A stretch of 64,000 nt of DNA from Melieria omissa (GCA_963971225.1 OZ020269.1:90912783-90976782), one strand, 5' to 3'; counted from the first letter of the stretch, positions 1 through 12,430 are shown. Notes: a model not told the origin generated them from the sequence alone. Translations and numbers: made by a program.

Positions 1-1500
1 GTCGCATAGAACAAAAGTGAGGTTAAGTGAGAAATTGCTGAGAAATAATTGTCGATCTCTGTTTTTTGTTTTTGCTTTCAGTCGTTTTCTGTCTAAAACA
101 CAATTTTCACGCTTTAAATTGTGTGAGTGAAGAGCGAAGTTGGCAACACTTCCGCATACAGAAAATTCCAGCGGCAACTCCAGCAACAAAAACTTGGCCG
201 CTGCAGCAATGTGCAGCAACACTGAATGCTGCACATGTGTTGTGCCAATCAACAACAAAAATATAAAACAGGCTGTCTGCGCTGTCCAAAGAGAACTTTT
301 GGTGGCTGTGGTTTAAAATTAGCAGCAAGCAGACGCCGCCAGAAGTGCAAATCGCAGCAAATATATGGAAAAAATATATGAAAAAGTCATGAAAAAGATG
401 CAAAAAAATTAAAAAATATATATATATATATAAATCTTTCTTTTATCAAAAATCTCGCATCATTAGCTGTTGGAGTTTTGCTGATTCATTCTTCGACCGT
501 TTTGTCCTTCTTTGACTGTTTTGTATGCGTTGTAACGAGTGACATTTGTTTTTGGCAATTTTGGTTTTTTTGCGGTGGTTTTTTGTTGCTGCCACACATG
601 CAACAACAACAACAACAATTCGCTTGACTGCAACATCATCATTATTGGCGCTGTTCAGTTGCACTCGACGCTGTTGCGTGTTCATTCAACTCCAACTCGC
701 CGCCGCAGTTGCGGCACTTTGTGTGTGTGGGTGTGTGTGTGTGTAACTGTTTGTATGCTTCCTTCTGCTGTTGGCAGAAATCTTATGAATTGCTCGTCGC
801 CGCACACAATCCGACAGTCAATTCTCAAGAATTATGCAAAGATTTATTGCTGCAGATTTGCATAAATTCAACATTAAATCGAAATTGCATAATCGATGCT
901 TTTGTTTTGCTGCCATAAATATTTGTGTGCGTCTGTGACACTTATGTGTGTGTGTGTGCATATGTTTGTTTGTATTAAAGCAAATATTTTCTGCATTATG
1001 TTAAACTTAATGATTTCCTAAAAAACAATTCTCTTACTCTGAAAATGTTTTGCTGCTCTAGTTGCCACTTTTATTTGTTTGTGTTGATTGTCTTTGTTTT
1101 AGTTGTTTTTTTAGTCACAAAAGGCAATGACATTACAAAAAAATTTTCAACAAAAATCAGCTCATGCTCTAGAAACTTTTGCACAAATTTATTTTAAGCA
1201 AATTTGCAAGTTGTTGTACAAAAACAACAATCATAAATTTTTGCCATCATAAATCACACAAATGTGACCGCGACGCCACAAACCCATTGACACTTTATTA
1301 TTATTTTTTGTTTGATTTATAATTCATGAAGTCTGTTGCATTGTTACATACATAATTCAGGGTATTGGTAAACAAAACCGTTAGGGTCTACTGCGCATGC
1401 ATGAATATTTGGTTTTCATATGTCGGCGCCATATTGTAGTCGGTGTGGCCCTGTCTTGACTTGTCGTTGCTATTTTCAATATGTTTGTGTCATCATTGTT
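1..1500. other. Non-coding AT-rich DNA with short microsatellites
   Basis: No convincing gene is visible. The stretch carries CAA/CAG and TTG runs, a short (TA)n tract near 415-432, and TG-rich tracts near 719-742 and 948-958. Open frames here overlap in several phases and have low-complexity translations, as expected of fly intronic or intergenic DNA. Confidence 0.6.
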
Positions 1501-1517
1501 ATTAATATATATTGTTG

Positions 1518-1665
1518 AGACCAGTGGCGGACACAGGATTTGGGAGGGAGGATCGAGCTAATACCATTTGAAACCATATTTTTTACCAGCAGTTTTTTAA
1601 CTTTGGGTTTGAACTCCCCAAAACACCCCTTGCTATGTGCGTGACTCATTGAGACTGTCCAAGGA
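1518..1665. mobile_element. Possible DNA-transposon terminus
   Basis: The block opens with CAGTGGCGGACACAGG followed by a G-rich stretch (GGGAGGGAGG). This type of start is common at the ends of cut-and-paste DNA transposons of invertebrates. I see no matching inverted terminus or target duplication before the non-LTR remnant that begins about 100 bases later. The call rests on resemblance of one end only. Confidence 0.2.
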
Positions 1666-1699
1666 CACATTCAAGTAGATGTTACTGTCCATTGTGCCT

Positions 1700-3770
1700 G
1701 GGCTCGTTACTACTTGAGGTTCATCTCGCTAGTCCCATCGCTTAGTAATTCCGCAGTCTTCAGTAGGCAGCCCTTTACATCAGGTTTCCCAGAGACTCTA
1801 GATCTCTTTTAGCCACTTCGTCACTTTTGTAACACAAAGGACGTCCGACAACTTCAACTCCAACTCATATTTCATTAGAGTCATACTGGCCAAGCCCAAG
1901 TATCTGGAACGTCCTAAAGCTTGGCATTCCCTAATAACTATGGTGAGTAACAGTCTCATCATCCATACAGCGCTCAGTTTCATATTACATCCGTATTCGC
2001 AGGGATCCACACCAGTGTTTCCAAATTTTCTCCGTTTAGTCTCTTTAGTGTGTAAATTGCTTCCAGCATAATTTTGGGGGTCACTTATAGTACACAACAT
2101 GCTTTGAGAATCACTTACTTATCAGAGCAGATCTTCTATGAACCATCTCCCTCATTAGCCCCTAAAGCACTTCTACACATTTGGCAAAAACATCCACCTG
2201 AAAGTCAGCGGTCAGTGTCAAGTGGAAAAGGGATTTTGATGTCCCCAGTTCCTGAAAGGATACTTTCCCCACAGTTGGTGTCTATCAGTTACGCACCAAT
2301 ACATTGACTTCTCGCCTAATGTTCTGCTGCGAGTTGAAATGAGGAGAGGCAAAGAAACACCTTGATTACATCTGTAGAAGTGCCTTTGTTGCAGCTTTGG
2401 TAACCGTCGCTTTCTCAGATTATCCCCTGATCACCACAATACAATTCTATAGAGAATGGATGGTTAACCAATGTACATAGTTGAAGCCCGACGACTGACC
2501 GAACATTCTTTTGTATTGTATTGGATTTCTGTAGACTTCTCCACTTTAAGCGCGATGGAGTCGGTGAGATCAAGTTTGGGGTTCAGCCAAATTCCTAGGT
2601 ACTTGAACCTTTTAACCAGTTTAAGCTCAGTGCCCAGAAAAGAAGGCCGCCGTTCGGTAGGTATTCTTCTTTACGTTGTGAACTGCATCTCTGTTTCCAC
2701 AGGACTGGCTACCAGTCGAGCTCAATGTGATCTCATGGTCTCATGGGATCGCTGTACGTTACTACCGCTAACAACGAAACAAATGTCATCGGCGTACCCT
2801 ATGACTGGAATGCCTTCGTCGTGGAGTCTCAGCAGGATGGAGTCTATAAGATTATTCCAGGGCTACCCCTGGATCAGATTCCTCCTTGAGAAACTTCCTT
2901 GCTAGATTACACAGAGGTAGGAAAGTTTCAAAGACTGGCAGTTGTTATCCTGTACTTCAGCATCGTGAACCAATATGGGTTAAATAACTCGGTGCCTCAG
3001 AGCCTCTTCGATCCAATGTCGAGGAAGACAGCAAGACCAATAGTGCGTTCTCATCGTTTTTAGGAAATATTGAGTAAGTACAATACTTGGGACCCAATTG
3101 GGCCCATTGTGAATCGCTTCATTCTTGAATCCGGTGTGTTTCCCTATGTGTTGAGTTCCCTGTAGACTCAGACAGGGTAATACTTATTTATAAGTACTCG
3201 ATACTTTTTCTCCATGCCTACTCGGTATTTGATATAAGAACTGAGTAAATATACCGAAACCAAAGTGGTAACGAACCGTCCCTAGGTCGACTTGCCTTTC
3301 TGGTAGGCGTGCTGACTGTCATGTTTTGGCCGATAAGCCAATGTTCCATGTTTCACCCAGACGACTACGAGCTTCTCAAGCCCTTTCAGAAGGAACGACA
3401 ATTAGCTGATGGGCCTAAACCATTTGGTAGGCCATAGGCAGCCCTTCCCGGTTTGTGGATGAAAGCTTCCCTGGCCGTCTGTCATGTCCTCTGCACATAC
3501 CAAAGCGAGCTTTGTATATGTTTGACATCCATAACCTTCTGCAGGAAAACAGGATAGATGCGATCCCGGTCTGGGGACTTTTATGGGTGGAAGGTCTGGA
3601 TGACTACCCGAACTCTTGACTCCGTAACAACCTTAACCGCTGCCTTCCTCTTACCATGTTCTATTCTTCGACTGGAAGACATTTCCCCCGTTAGGAGTGC
3701 ATGCTCATCAACAGCTGTGGGGTCTCCTTTTCTATTAAGTCCCTCCAGAGACTTGAAACAGATCACACTG
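1700..3770 (-). mobile_element. Decayed non-LTR retrotransposon, RT plus RNase H (R1/jockey type)
   Basis: Read on the minus strand, this is an ORF2-like remnant running from high to low coordinates. Near 3560-3500 the translation gives SPDRDRIYPVFLQ, matching the PG.DGI.P..LQ entry motif of non-LTR reverse transcriptases. Near 2800-2775 it gives GYADDICFVVSG, the catalytic YADD box with both aspartates kept. FKYLGIWLNPKLDLTDSI follows near 2605, the usual K.LG....L block after the catalytic site. Near 2040-1985 LEAIYTLKRLNGENLETLVW and IPANTD match the C-terminal end of an RNase H domain (WIP.H). Frames shift repeatedly and stops are frequent, so nothing is translatable. Two shorter pieces of the same family lie at 51.0 and 53.0 kb. 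R1 versus jockey clade cannot be decided from these motifs. Confidence 0.75.
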
Positions 3771-3799
3771 TTTACTTCAATAAAAAGTTACTTTCAATT

Positions 3800-5030
3800 T
3801 AAATGTTTGCCCTGTCAACTCTTGCCCAACGAAAGTTCGTTACACTCGCCCCGAGTGTACACATGGCAACAACGCCTACGGGTCGCGACCTCTCAATGCG
3901 CCAGTTCTTCTTCACTTTTTTTCTTCTCTCTCTTCTTAAGTTGTGTATGTCTTCTTCGTCATCATTCCATGTTTCTTGTCGTACTCATAGTTTTTGTTTT
4001 CAGTACTGCAAATTGCCCGCAACTCAGCGCAATTGACCTAATTTTTCGTACGCATTTCAACACTTTTTGCACACTGCCGAATGTTTGTTGTTGGCATGAG
4101 TATGTTTCAACGCTAAAATTTTGTATCATGTTGTTGTTGCTTATAACTCGATTATCGCTTTAGATTCAAACACTCGAAGTTTTTGTTGCGACTGTTGATT
4201 GCTTGAGTTTTTTTTTGTGTTGATTTCTTGTGGCATTAATTGCTTGTGTTTTTGTTGTTGTTGTTGTGGCAATTAATTTTATCACTTTATTATAAAACAA
4301 ACTATATTCAACATTATTTTATGTATTTCTTGTTGCTTTTAATAATTTTATTTTATTGTTGCTTCCGTCGCAGTGATGAGATTCCCATTTATTTGGAAAG
4401 TGAGTTTTGTTAATTGATGTTTATTTGTTGTTGTTATTATTGTTGTTCTTGCTTTTTGTCAGCATTAATCGTAAAATTTAGTTGCTCATGTTTTTTTTTG
4501 TTATTTGAGGTTTTCTGATCATATCGAATACATTGTTTTGTTGCCTTTATTTGTCTGCTCGGATAAGAGTAAATAACCCGTAATTATGAGTTGATTTATT
4601 TGCCCCGAACGAATTTCCAGTGAAATTTATGAACTGCATGAATTTGTATCTCAGTGTGGGAGACCCAAAATAAAACCAACATTTTCTTGATTTATGATGT
4701 TGAATACAAAACAAGGAAGTGAAGTAGATATTCGAAAATTCAATCGGTACAATGAATTATGAACTCTGTAGGAAAGATTGCTGCAACATTGACAAATATT
4801 TGCTCAAAGTGTTACAATTTTTACTTTTTAAAGTATTCAAAACTGTTTCATGTACATAATTTTTTTGTCTAACATCTTTTTTGTAAATTGAAAATAACTT
4901 CTTCAATTCTGTGTTCTGTCCATAAGCATTTTTTATCAATGCCCAAGTCTACCATTGAAATTAATTGAAATTAAAATGAAAAAATTAAGGTCTTAATCGA
5001 GAAAAATATATCGCCAAAGGAGATACTAGG
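3800..5030. other. Non-coding, TTG-rich and AT-rich DNA
   Basis: No gene or element with supportable boundaries. Contains runs of TTG (for example 4250-4270) and AT-rich spacer. The plus-strand open frame over 3558-4163 is the antisense of the retrotransposon plus low-complexity spacer and is not taken as a gene. Confidence 0.5.
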
Positions 5031-5032
5031 AA

Positions 5033-5262
5033 TTAACCCTTCTGTCAATACGAAGGCACCTGGGTACCTTCTGCGATTTGAAGTAAAAATAGCCTGCTTT
5101 CGGCAAAGGAACGCTATGCTGATATATTTAGTATCTTCCTAAAAATCAATTGACTACCTATTAGATAAGTGATATAGTAAGAAACGTTTTTCAGTATAAC
5201 TATTTGAACTAATTTTTGAACACTGCTCCTTTGTTCTATACGAAGGTGCCCGCGTACCTTCA
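5033..5262. mobile_element. Degenerate TTAA-type MITE (GGTACC-bearing)
   Basis: A TTAA at 5033-5036 is followed by CCCTTCTGTCAATACG and the near-palindrome GAAGGCACCTGGGTACCTTC. A second near-palindrome, GAAGGTGCCCGCGTACCTTC, lies at 5242-5261. The layout resembles the intact 253-bp element at 13934-14186, which also starts TTAA-CCCTT and carries GGCACCCGGG-GTACC blocks near both ends. The right terminus with its TTAA is not found, so the extent is approximate. Confidence 0.4.
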
Positions 5263-5659
5263 TACAAAATACAGTAAAACAATACAGTGTAAACCTGAAA
5301 TTACTCGTTCATATTCAAATGGACCAAATTTAAAATTTGAAATCAAAGCTGTATTCAAATATAAGTTGAATTTAAGACATCCGATCGAAGTCATTGACTT
5401 CACGTGCGTGTTACTCCAAGATGTTTTACCCTTTGAAAGGAGATGTTTACTCTGGAAAACTGGGCAACTGTCAACGTATGTAAGAACCAAGTAGGTGGAA
5501 AAATTTTACAAATTTGTATTCAATGCTGCAGCGGACAACATTATTACTTCTGAGACACTGGCGGAATACCTCTTCGCAAAAAATCTCACTTTTGTGAAAA
5601 AAATCAATCAAAAATCAAATGGTGTTGTATCCTCCAAAGAGCACTGAAGCTGCGTGTTT

Positions 5660-5960
5660 TTTTTTCAACTATGTGCCACGACAGCCGCCTTGGCTCCGCT
5701 GGCTAGTGCGTTGGGCCGCGAGTCAAATGCGACGGTCGAACCCAGGTTCAATACTCCGTTGCTGCTAACACCAAAAAACAACAAAAACAACAATTTTTCT
5801 CTCGTCGGCTGCCCTCTCAGCAGGAAATGGCAAACCTCTGAGAGTAAAATTGCCTATGAAAAAGGTTCCAACTCGCAGTTCGGAATCGGCAATAAACTGA
5901 AGGTCCCTTCCAACATTGTAAAAATTCGCACGCACAACACGATTGGTTGCGGGTAGGTAG
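5660..5960 (+). mobile_element. tRNA-derived SINE
   Basis: The head has an A box, TGGCTAGTGCGTTGG (5700-5714), and a B box, GGTTCAATACTCC (5745-5757), at roughly the spacing of a polymerase III internal promoter. Downstream is a body that includes CAGGAAATGGCAAACCTC (about 5820-5838) and TTCGGAATCGGC (about 5879-5890). The second block recurs in the SINE at 32.3 kb and the first as a fragment at 47.3 kb, supporting mobility. It does not fold as a functional tRNA gene by eye: the head lacks a clear acceptor pairing and runs straight into a CAA-rich linker. No clean target duplication was found. Confidence 0.6.
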
Positions 5961-6109
5961 GCCTTGGTCTCGTAATCGGGCTGTCGTGCCAGTCAATTAT
6001 TATTATTTTTACCACGGCAAAGCAGTTCCAGGGGACAATGTGGTGGTCCTCATATTTGCTAGCTACAAAAATTATGGGTGACGCCTTGATTTCAAATGGT
6101 TTTGGGGTC

Positions 6110-6840
6110 AAAACTTGTATGCAGAACGCCTCCTAAAATAAAATCCTGTATGCGCCTCTGATGCCGAAAATTCAGAATAGGCAAAAAGATTCCCTTGTTG
6201 TCACAATTTTTATACTAAAAACAGTTTTGAAACAGTTTCAGTGCAACGGTCACTAGATGACTTACCGACTTACCGTGGGTGAGATTTCAGTCAACTAAAA
6301 AAAACTCTAAGGTTCATTGCTCTTTTCACGTATTCAATAAATGGTAAATTTTGTGTTCGTACTCTTACAGTGGCGCCGCAATAAGTGCGTTTTTAAGTGG
6401 CACAATTGCCACAAATTGATTCGATTAACTCATCAGACGTTTGCAGCATCATTTCGTTTTTGCCTTCGAATTGGTTTGCTACTCTTTTGCACTTTCAAGT
6501 GACGCCCTTTACATTGCAAACAACACTTACATACAACGCTGCCACATGGTGTGGCGGCTTTATGCCACACTTGCAACATTAATTAATTGCCAGTCTTCAG
6601 CACATTGCGACATCGCAAAACGATTTTCCGCAAAGGACACAGCGTGGTCTGCAGACGCATGCAGAATGTGTGTTTGTGTTTGTGAAAGATGAAAAGAGGG
6701 AGTGGCGGTAACGGACAACATTTGACATTATGCCGTCTGCTGCAAATGCGGTGCGTTGCAGTGTTGGCGGCGGCAAATGTTGACAAGATGTCAAAATCGC
6801 ATGAAACGTCGAGCGACACGTATGACGATGGTATGATGGG
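6110..6840. other. Unique non-coding DNA
   Basis: Somewhat GC-richer than its surroundings from 6360 to 6830. Overlapping short open frames on both strands give no recognisable domain. Nothing else is supportable. Confidence 0.4.
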
Positions 6841-9440
6841 GCAAGTTGTTGTTGTTGTTGTTGTTTTATGTTAATATGCTGTTTTTGTGCACTGCATTGC
6901 TATTGTGTTGCGTGTTTTATTGTTGTTTTAATTCGGTTGTTGTTATTTTTGACATTAATGTTGTCGTTGGCATTTGTTATTGTTGCTGTCTTTTGTGAAG
7001 TTGTCGTCATTTCTGTGGATGTCATTCAAATTGCTGTCACTTATGTTGCGGTTTAAATTGATATTGTTGTTGTGCTTTATGTTGTTGTTGCGCCTTATGT
7101 TGTTGTTGTTGGTGTCATTTACGTTGTTGTTTTCACTTATTTTGTTGTAATTTTGTTGCTGTTGTTTTATGATATGTTGTTGGAATTTGTTAAAACAACT
7201 TTGTTATTGTTGTGATTTATGTTGTTCTTCTCACTTATATTGTTGTCGTGAAAATTTTATTGTTCTTTTTGTTGTTGTTGATCTTCTCATTCATAGTTTT
7301 GTTGTCTAGCTGACTATAAGTTTTCATTGGCTTTGTTGTTGCCGTCATTTGTTTGTTGATGTAATTTGTTTGTTGTTGTCATTTGTTTCCTGTTGTTAAT
7401 TGTTTGTTGTTGTAATTTGTTTCTTGTTTTCATTTGTTTACTGATGTTTTTTGTTTGTTGTTGTGATTTGTTTACTGATGTTTTTTGTTTGTTGTTGTAT
7501 TTTGTTTGTTGCTGTATTTTGTTTGTTGTTGTATTTTGTTTGTTGTTATAATTTTCATTTTTTTGTTGTTGTCATAGGTTTACTGATGTTTTTTGTTTGT
7601 TGTTGTCATTTGTTTGTTATTGTCATTTGTTTGTTGTTGTAATTTGTTTGTATTTTTCATTTGTTTGTTGTTGTCATTGGTTTGCTGTTGTTTTTTGTTT
7701 GTTATTGTTATTTGTTTGTTATTGTAATTTGTTTGTTGTTGTAATTTGTTTGTAATTTTCATTTGTTTGTTGTTGTCATTTGTTTACTGATGTTTTTTGT
7801 TTGTTGTTGTCATTTGTTTGTTATTGTCATTTGTTTGTCGTTGTAATTTGTTTGTAATTGTCATTTGTTTGTTGTTCTCATTTGTTTACTGATTTTTTTT
7901 GTTTGTAATTGCCATTTGTTTGTTGTTGTCATTTGTTTGCTGTTGTTTTTTGTTTGTTATTGTTATTTGTTTGTTATTGTAATTTGTTTGTTGTTGTAAT
8001 TTGTTTGTAATTTTCATTTGTTTGTTGTTGTCATTTGTTTACTGATGTTTTTTTTTGTTGTTGTCATTTGTTTGTTATTGTCATTTGTTTGTCGTTGTAA
8101 TTTGTTTGTAATTGTCATTTGTTTGTTGTTCTCATTTGTTTACTGATGTTTTTTGTTTGTTGTTGTCATTTGTTTGTTATTGTCATTTGTTTGTTGTTGT
8201 AATTTGTTTGTTGTTGTCATTTGTTTGTTATTGTCATTTGTTTGTTGTTGTAATTTGTTTGTAATTTTCATTTGTTTGTTGTTGTCATTGGTTTGCTGTT
8301 GTTTTTTGTTTGTTATTGTTATTTGTTTGTTATTGTAATTTGTTTGTTGTTGTAATTTGTTTGTAATTTTCATTTGTTTGTTGTTGTCATTTGTTTACTG
8401 ATGTTTTTTGTTTGTTGTTGTCATTTGTTTGTTATTGTCATTTGTTTGTCGTTGTAATTTGTTTTTAATAGTCATTTGTTTGTTGTTCTCATTTGTTTAC
8501 TGATGTTTTTTGTTTGTAATTGCCATTTGTTTGTTGTTGTCATTTGTTTGCTGTTTTTTTTTGTTTGTTATTGTTATTTGTTTGTTATTGTAATTTGTTT
8601 GTTGTTGTAATTTGTTTGTAATTTTCATTTGTTTGTTGTTGTCATTTGTTTACTGATGTTTTTTTTTGTTGTTGTAATTTGTTTTTAATTCTCATTTGTT
8701 TGTTGTTGTCATTTGTTTACTGATGTATTTTGTTTGTTGTTGTTGTCATTGTTGTCATTTGTCTATTGGTTTTGTAATTTTATTGTTGTTGTTGTCATGG
8801 TTGTCATTTGTCTATTGTTTTTGTGATTTTATTGTTGTTGCTGTTTCATTGTAGTTGCCATGTTTACTATCGTTGTTGTTATTTTTTGTTGCCAGTGTAA
8901 TTGTTGCTGTTGTAATTTGCATTATTGTTGTTTCTGATTTCATTGTTGCTGTTGCTGATTTCATTGTTGTTGTTAACAGCTTTGTTGTTGGGGCCATTTA
9001 TGTTGTTTTATTTAAATTGCTGTTTTTTGTTGTGGCTGTTTCTCCTTTCATTGATTTTGTTATAGTTGTCATTTTTTATTGTTGTTGTCGTTCATCTAAA
9101 CAATTTTTCTTGTTCCGAGTCAGTAGTGTTGTTGACATTTTGTTTTTGCTGTCAAGTTTCACCACTGAAGTTATACATGTTGTTGTTATTCTTGTTTTTG
9201 CTTCTGTCATTGCTACATTTGTTGTTGCTACTAATATTTTTGCATTTATGCTGCCGTCATTGCTATTTCTGTTGTTGTTATTGTTGTTGTTGTTGACTGT
9301 GTGTTGCATTCATAGCTACTACTGCTTTAGCTGCTGTTGTTGTTGCTACTTTTATTGTAATTTATATGCTGCTGCATGCTCCTCATGCTCTTCTTCTTCT
9401 TCTTATACTTCACGCTGCCATAGTTGTTATGACAGTTGGT
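6841..9440. repeat. Long T/G-rich (TTG/TTGTTT) strand-asymmetric domain
   Basis: For about 2.6 kb the plus strand is dominated by T and G in TTG, TTGTTT and TCATTTG words, so the minus strand reads as CAA/AAC repeats. The centre (7345-8755) is a true minisatellite, described separately; the flanks (6841-7345 and 8755-9440) are looser TTGTTG repeats. Open frames of 60-195 codons here encode only V, C, L and F on plus, or N, T, Q and K on minus, and are by-products of the repeat. Confidence 0.8.
7345..8755. repeat. 17-bp minisatellite with ~253-bp higher-order repeat
   Basis: The basic unit is TCATTTGTTTGTTGTTG and variants (17 bp). Marker monomers containing TTTACTGATG recur at about 7788 and 8040 and again at about 8398 and 8650, giving a 252-253 bp repeat of 14-15 basic units with the same order of variant monomers inside. 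Between 8040 and 8398 the spacing is about 358, which equals the higher-order unit plus about six extra 17-mers. This pattern indicates block duplication by unequal exchange, not single-unit slippage. Confidence 0.85.
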
Positions 9441-10340
9441 GACCATATTAGTTGCGCTTCGAATGCGTTCTTTTTGTTTGTTGTTATTGTTGCCGTTGTT
9501 ACTGCAATGCAGTTTGTATTTATGTTGCCGCTGCTGCGTGTCTCAGCAACTATCTGTCTGTCTGTCTGTTTGATTGTCCTGGGCTGTCTTTTCGTCTGTC
9601 GGTATTTCTTTCTGTCTGTCTCAGTATGTGCCTGTCTTTCTGTCCACCCGCCTGTCAACGTAATTGTCATTTTTCTGTCGTCTTCTTACAGTTGCAACGT
9701 CGTTGCATTGTCATCTTGTTGTTGTTCGTAAGACTGTTATTGTTATTTTTTATTTAATTCTTATGCCTTGTCACCTCTTGCCTTCTTAAGCGTTTTTTAA
9801 TACGAACACATCTGCATTGCGCATTCGTCATTGCATGTTGCACGTTGCACATTGTTGCCACTTATGCCGTATTTGGCATATTTATTTATTTTTGTTTTCT
9901 TAGTTTTCCTTTTTTCGCAATTTTTGCGTAACGATTTGTTGCCTTTGGTTGTTGTGATTGCTGTTGCATTTAGTGTCGCTGTATTTTTGTTATTGTTGCA
10001 TTTGCCGCTTTGGGTCATTGCACGTTGCCTTTTAAAGCGTCGGCAACGATGTGGTAGCATTGCTTTGACGATTCCCGCGGTTGCAAAGCGTTCATGTTAT
10101 TATTGTTCTTGTTGTTGTTGTTATTGTTGTGTCTGTGCGTTGGCTGACTCGCAACATAATAAACGCTTGCAACATATTATTATGTTGTTATTGTTGTTGT
10201 TATTCCTTGAATTTTCGCTGTTGTTTTTGTTAGTGGTTTTGTTGTTTATGACTAAAATTTTTGAATTTTGTGTTACGTCGTGTGGTTGGTGGGCGTAGCG
10301 AAATTGCTTTCGAAGCACAGGCGGCAAGTGTTAATTTAGA
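9440..10340. other. Non-coding DNA with (GTCT)n and TTG runs
   Basis: A CTGT-rich tract lies at about 9548-9660 and TTG-rich tracts near 10100-10240. Long overlapping open frames on both strands have low-complexity translations and no recognisable domain. Confidence 0.5.
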
Positions 10341-10519
10341 AAATCAAAAAATATTTAAAGGTGTGGCAGTAAAAATTTTAGACTAAAATACAGAGTGACT
10401 CAAGTGATGAAATAACTGAATTTATAAACTAGTGGGGATCTAATTTCGAAAGGAGATCTAACAGTATTGCGGCAGTTCTACGTTTGAGTCTTCAGTTAAG
10501 TAACAAAAGAAGAGATTTT

Positions 10520-11610
10520 AAAAACTACTAAAAAGTATTAAAAAAATTTATTGTTAAAAAATTATTAATAAAAAATTTAAAAACTAATTATTTATTAATT
10601 AATTTTTATTTAATTTGATTAAAAAGGAGTACAACAAATTTAATTTTACTAAAATCTTTATAACTTAAATCTTTGTAAAAAAAATATTAAATTGTAATAA
10701 AAAAATTATAAAAATAGGAAAAAAAATTTGTTTAACAAAACAAATTTAATTTAAAAATAATGTACTTAATAAATAAAATTTAATAATAAGTAAATAAAAA
10801 AATTAGATAATTATAAATTAAATAAATTAAAATAAAATGTATTTTACCAAAATTTTTATAACTTAAGTCTCTATAAAAAAATATTGAATTAAATTGTAAA
10901 AATTAAAATTAAAATTAAATAAAAAAAATAAAAATTATAAAAAAAAAATTTATATAGAAAGAATGTAAAAAATTTAGTAATAAGTAAATACAAAATTTAA
11001 ATAATTATAAACTAAAAAATTTCAAAGAAGATTTATTTTACTAAAATCTAAAATATCAATTCAACTGTATAAATAATATTAAATTAAATTACTAAAATTT
11101 AATAATAAAAAATTTATTTAAAAAAATGAAAAATAAGTTAGCAAAAAATTTAAAAAATTATAAACTAAAAAAATTAGAACACAATTTGTTTTTACTTAAA
11201 TCTTTATAACTTAATTTAACTTAAACTCTTTATAAAAAGAATATTAAATTAAATTATAAAAATATGAATAACAAATTTAATAATAAAACAAATTTAATTT
11301 AGAAGGAATGTAAAAAATTTAAATAATTATAAACTAAACAAATTTCAAATAACATTTATTTTACTAAAATCTTTATAACTATAAACTTCATAAAAAAACA
11401 TATTAATTTAAATTATAAAAATATTATTAAAAAATTTAATAATAAAATAATTTTAATTTAGAAAGACTGTAAAAAATTTCATAATAAGTTAATAAAAAAT
11501 TTAATTATTTATAAATTAAAAAAATGTAAAATAAAACTTATTTTACTAAAATCTTTACAACTTAAGCCTTTATAAAAAATATTAAATTAATTTATAAAAA
11601 TATGAATGTG
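10520..11610. repeat. AT-rich variable-length tandem repeat (about 6 copies)
   Basis: A block TTTTACTAAAATCTTTATAA followed by an AATATTAAATTAAATT-like stretch recurs with starts near 10644, 10842, 11037, 11189, 11359 and 11540, so spacings are about 198, 195, 152, 170 and 181 bases. Between these markers are similar runs of AAAATTTAATAATAA. The array is very A-rich on the plus strand and contains no usable open frame. Confidence 0.75.
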
Positions 11611-11689
11611 AAAGATGTTATTAACAGAAAATCATTCGGTTTTCAATAGATGGCTTTAGTTATCTTCAGCTCCCGTTGTATAAGTGCGA

Positions 11690-12020
11690 TCGGATTACGA
11701 AGGATGAGCTTAGAAGGACAAGATTTCATACTAAAAAACCTTTTCAGACAGTTTTGTGATTGTTTGACTCGGCTTTGTTTGAGCGCGCATCAAAATTGGA
11801 GACTCTGGTAAAGATGAAAATGCAAGCCAGGCGGCTTGCATAGTGAATAGTGTCTATGATCATCTTTCTAGAACGGTTAAGCATGCGCAAGTTTAGTTTC
11901 ATTGATTTCGTTCCGCAGATTTTGATGTCAAAGAGACGAAAAACTGGGCTCAACGGAAGCTTGTGAAAATCGACCATTCCAGTTATTTGCCCATAAAGAC
12001 GAAGGTTTCTAAAAGACAAG
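11690..12020 (-). other. Unassigned segment with a 91-codon minus-strand frame
   Basis: A minus-strand frame over 11744-12019 is open for 91 codons but shows no motif I recognise. The stretch 11716-11780 (AAGATTTCATACTAAAAAAC followed by TTTTCAGACAGTTTTGTG) resembles 55770-55830, just before a mariner relic, so it is probably part of a dispersed repeat and not a host gene. Confidence 0.35.
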
Positions 12021-12129
12021 ATTTCTACAGAGCACAGTCGAACCGAGAACCCTGGCAGCTAGCGCTGCTAATGCCTAAGTAAAAGTTTTATTTTATTGCT
12101 GTTTTATTAAAAAAAAATCATTTAAATTA

Positions 12130-12430
12130 AATAAATCCCCAGTCAACTCATTCAACCCATCTTTGTTCTTCTAACCAAGCATCATCAAATTCGCCGGCGT
12201 GCCTGTGGTCGCTGACTCACCCAATGACCTAATGACGTTTCCGTTTCCATCAAAAGACTCGCAGGTATTCGCCCTTTGGCGAATTAAGCGCACCTTTGTC
12301 AAGTTGTAGTTGCTTTAACCAATTAGCAAACCATGAAATGTTACCTTTCTCTCTAAACATGACCACAATTCACCTGGCGCCTGACTCACGCTCGACAAGA
12401 GTCAGATGTCACTAGTCGACAAAGCGAAAC
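12130..12430. promoter_or_regulatory. Candidate regulatory segment with paired TGACTCA sites
   Basis: This GC-richer unique segment has two perfect AP-1-type TGACTCA sites at 12213-12219 and 12382-12388. It also has a TTCGCC-CTTT-GGCGAA inverted repeat at 12268-12283 and a nearby GAGTCA. Site clustering is seen in the sequence; function is inference, and such heptamers arise by chance. Confidence 0.2.

Noticed and set aside
3558..4163. 201-codon open frame on the plus strand
   Set aside because: Antisense to a minus-strand non-LTR relic for its first half and low complexity afterwards.
5695..5770. tRNA gene
   Set aside because: A and B boxes are present but acceptor pairing is not evident and the segment continues into a repeated SINE body.
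8855..9442. 195-codon open frame on the plus strand
   Set aside because: V/F/L/C-rich product of TTG-rich repeat DNA; overlapped by other frames, with no domain.
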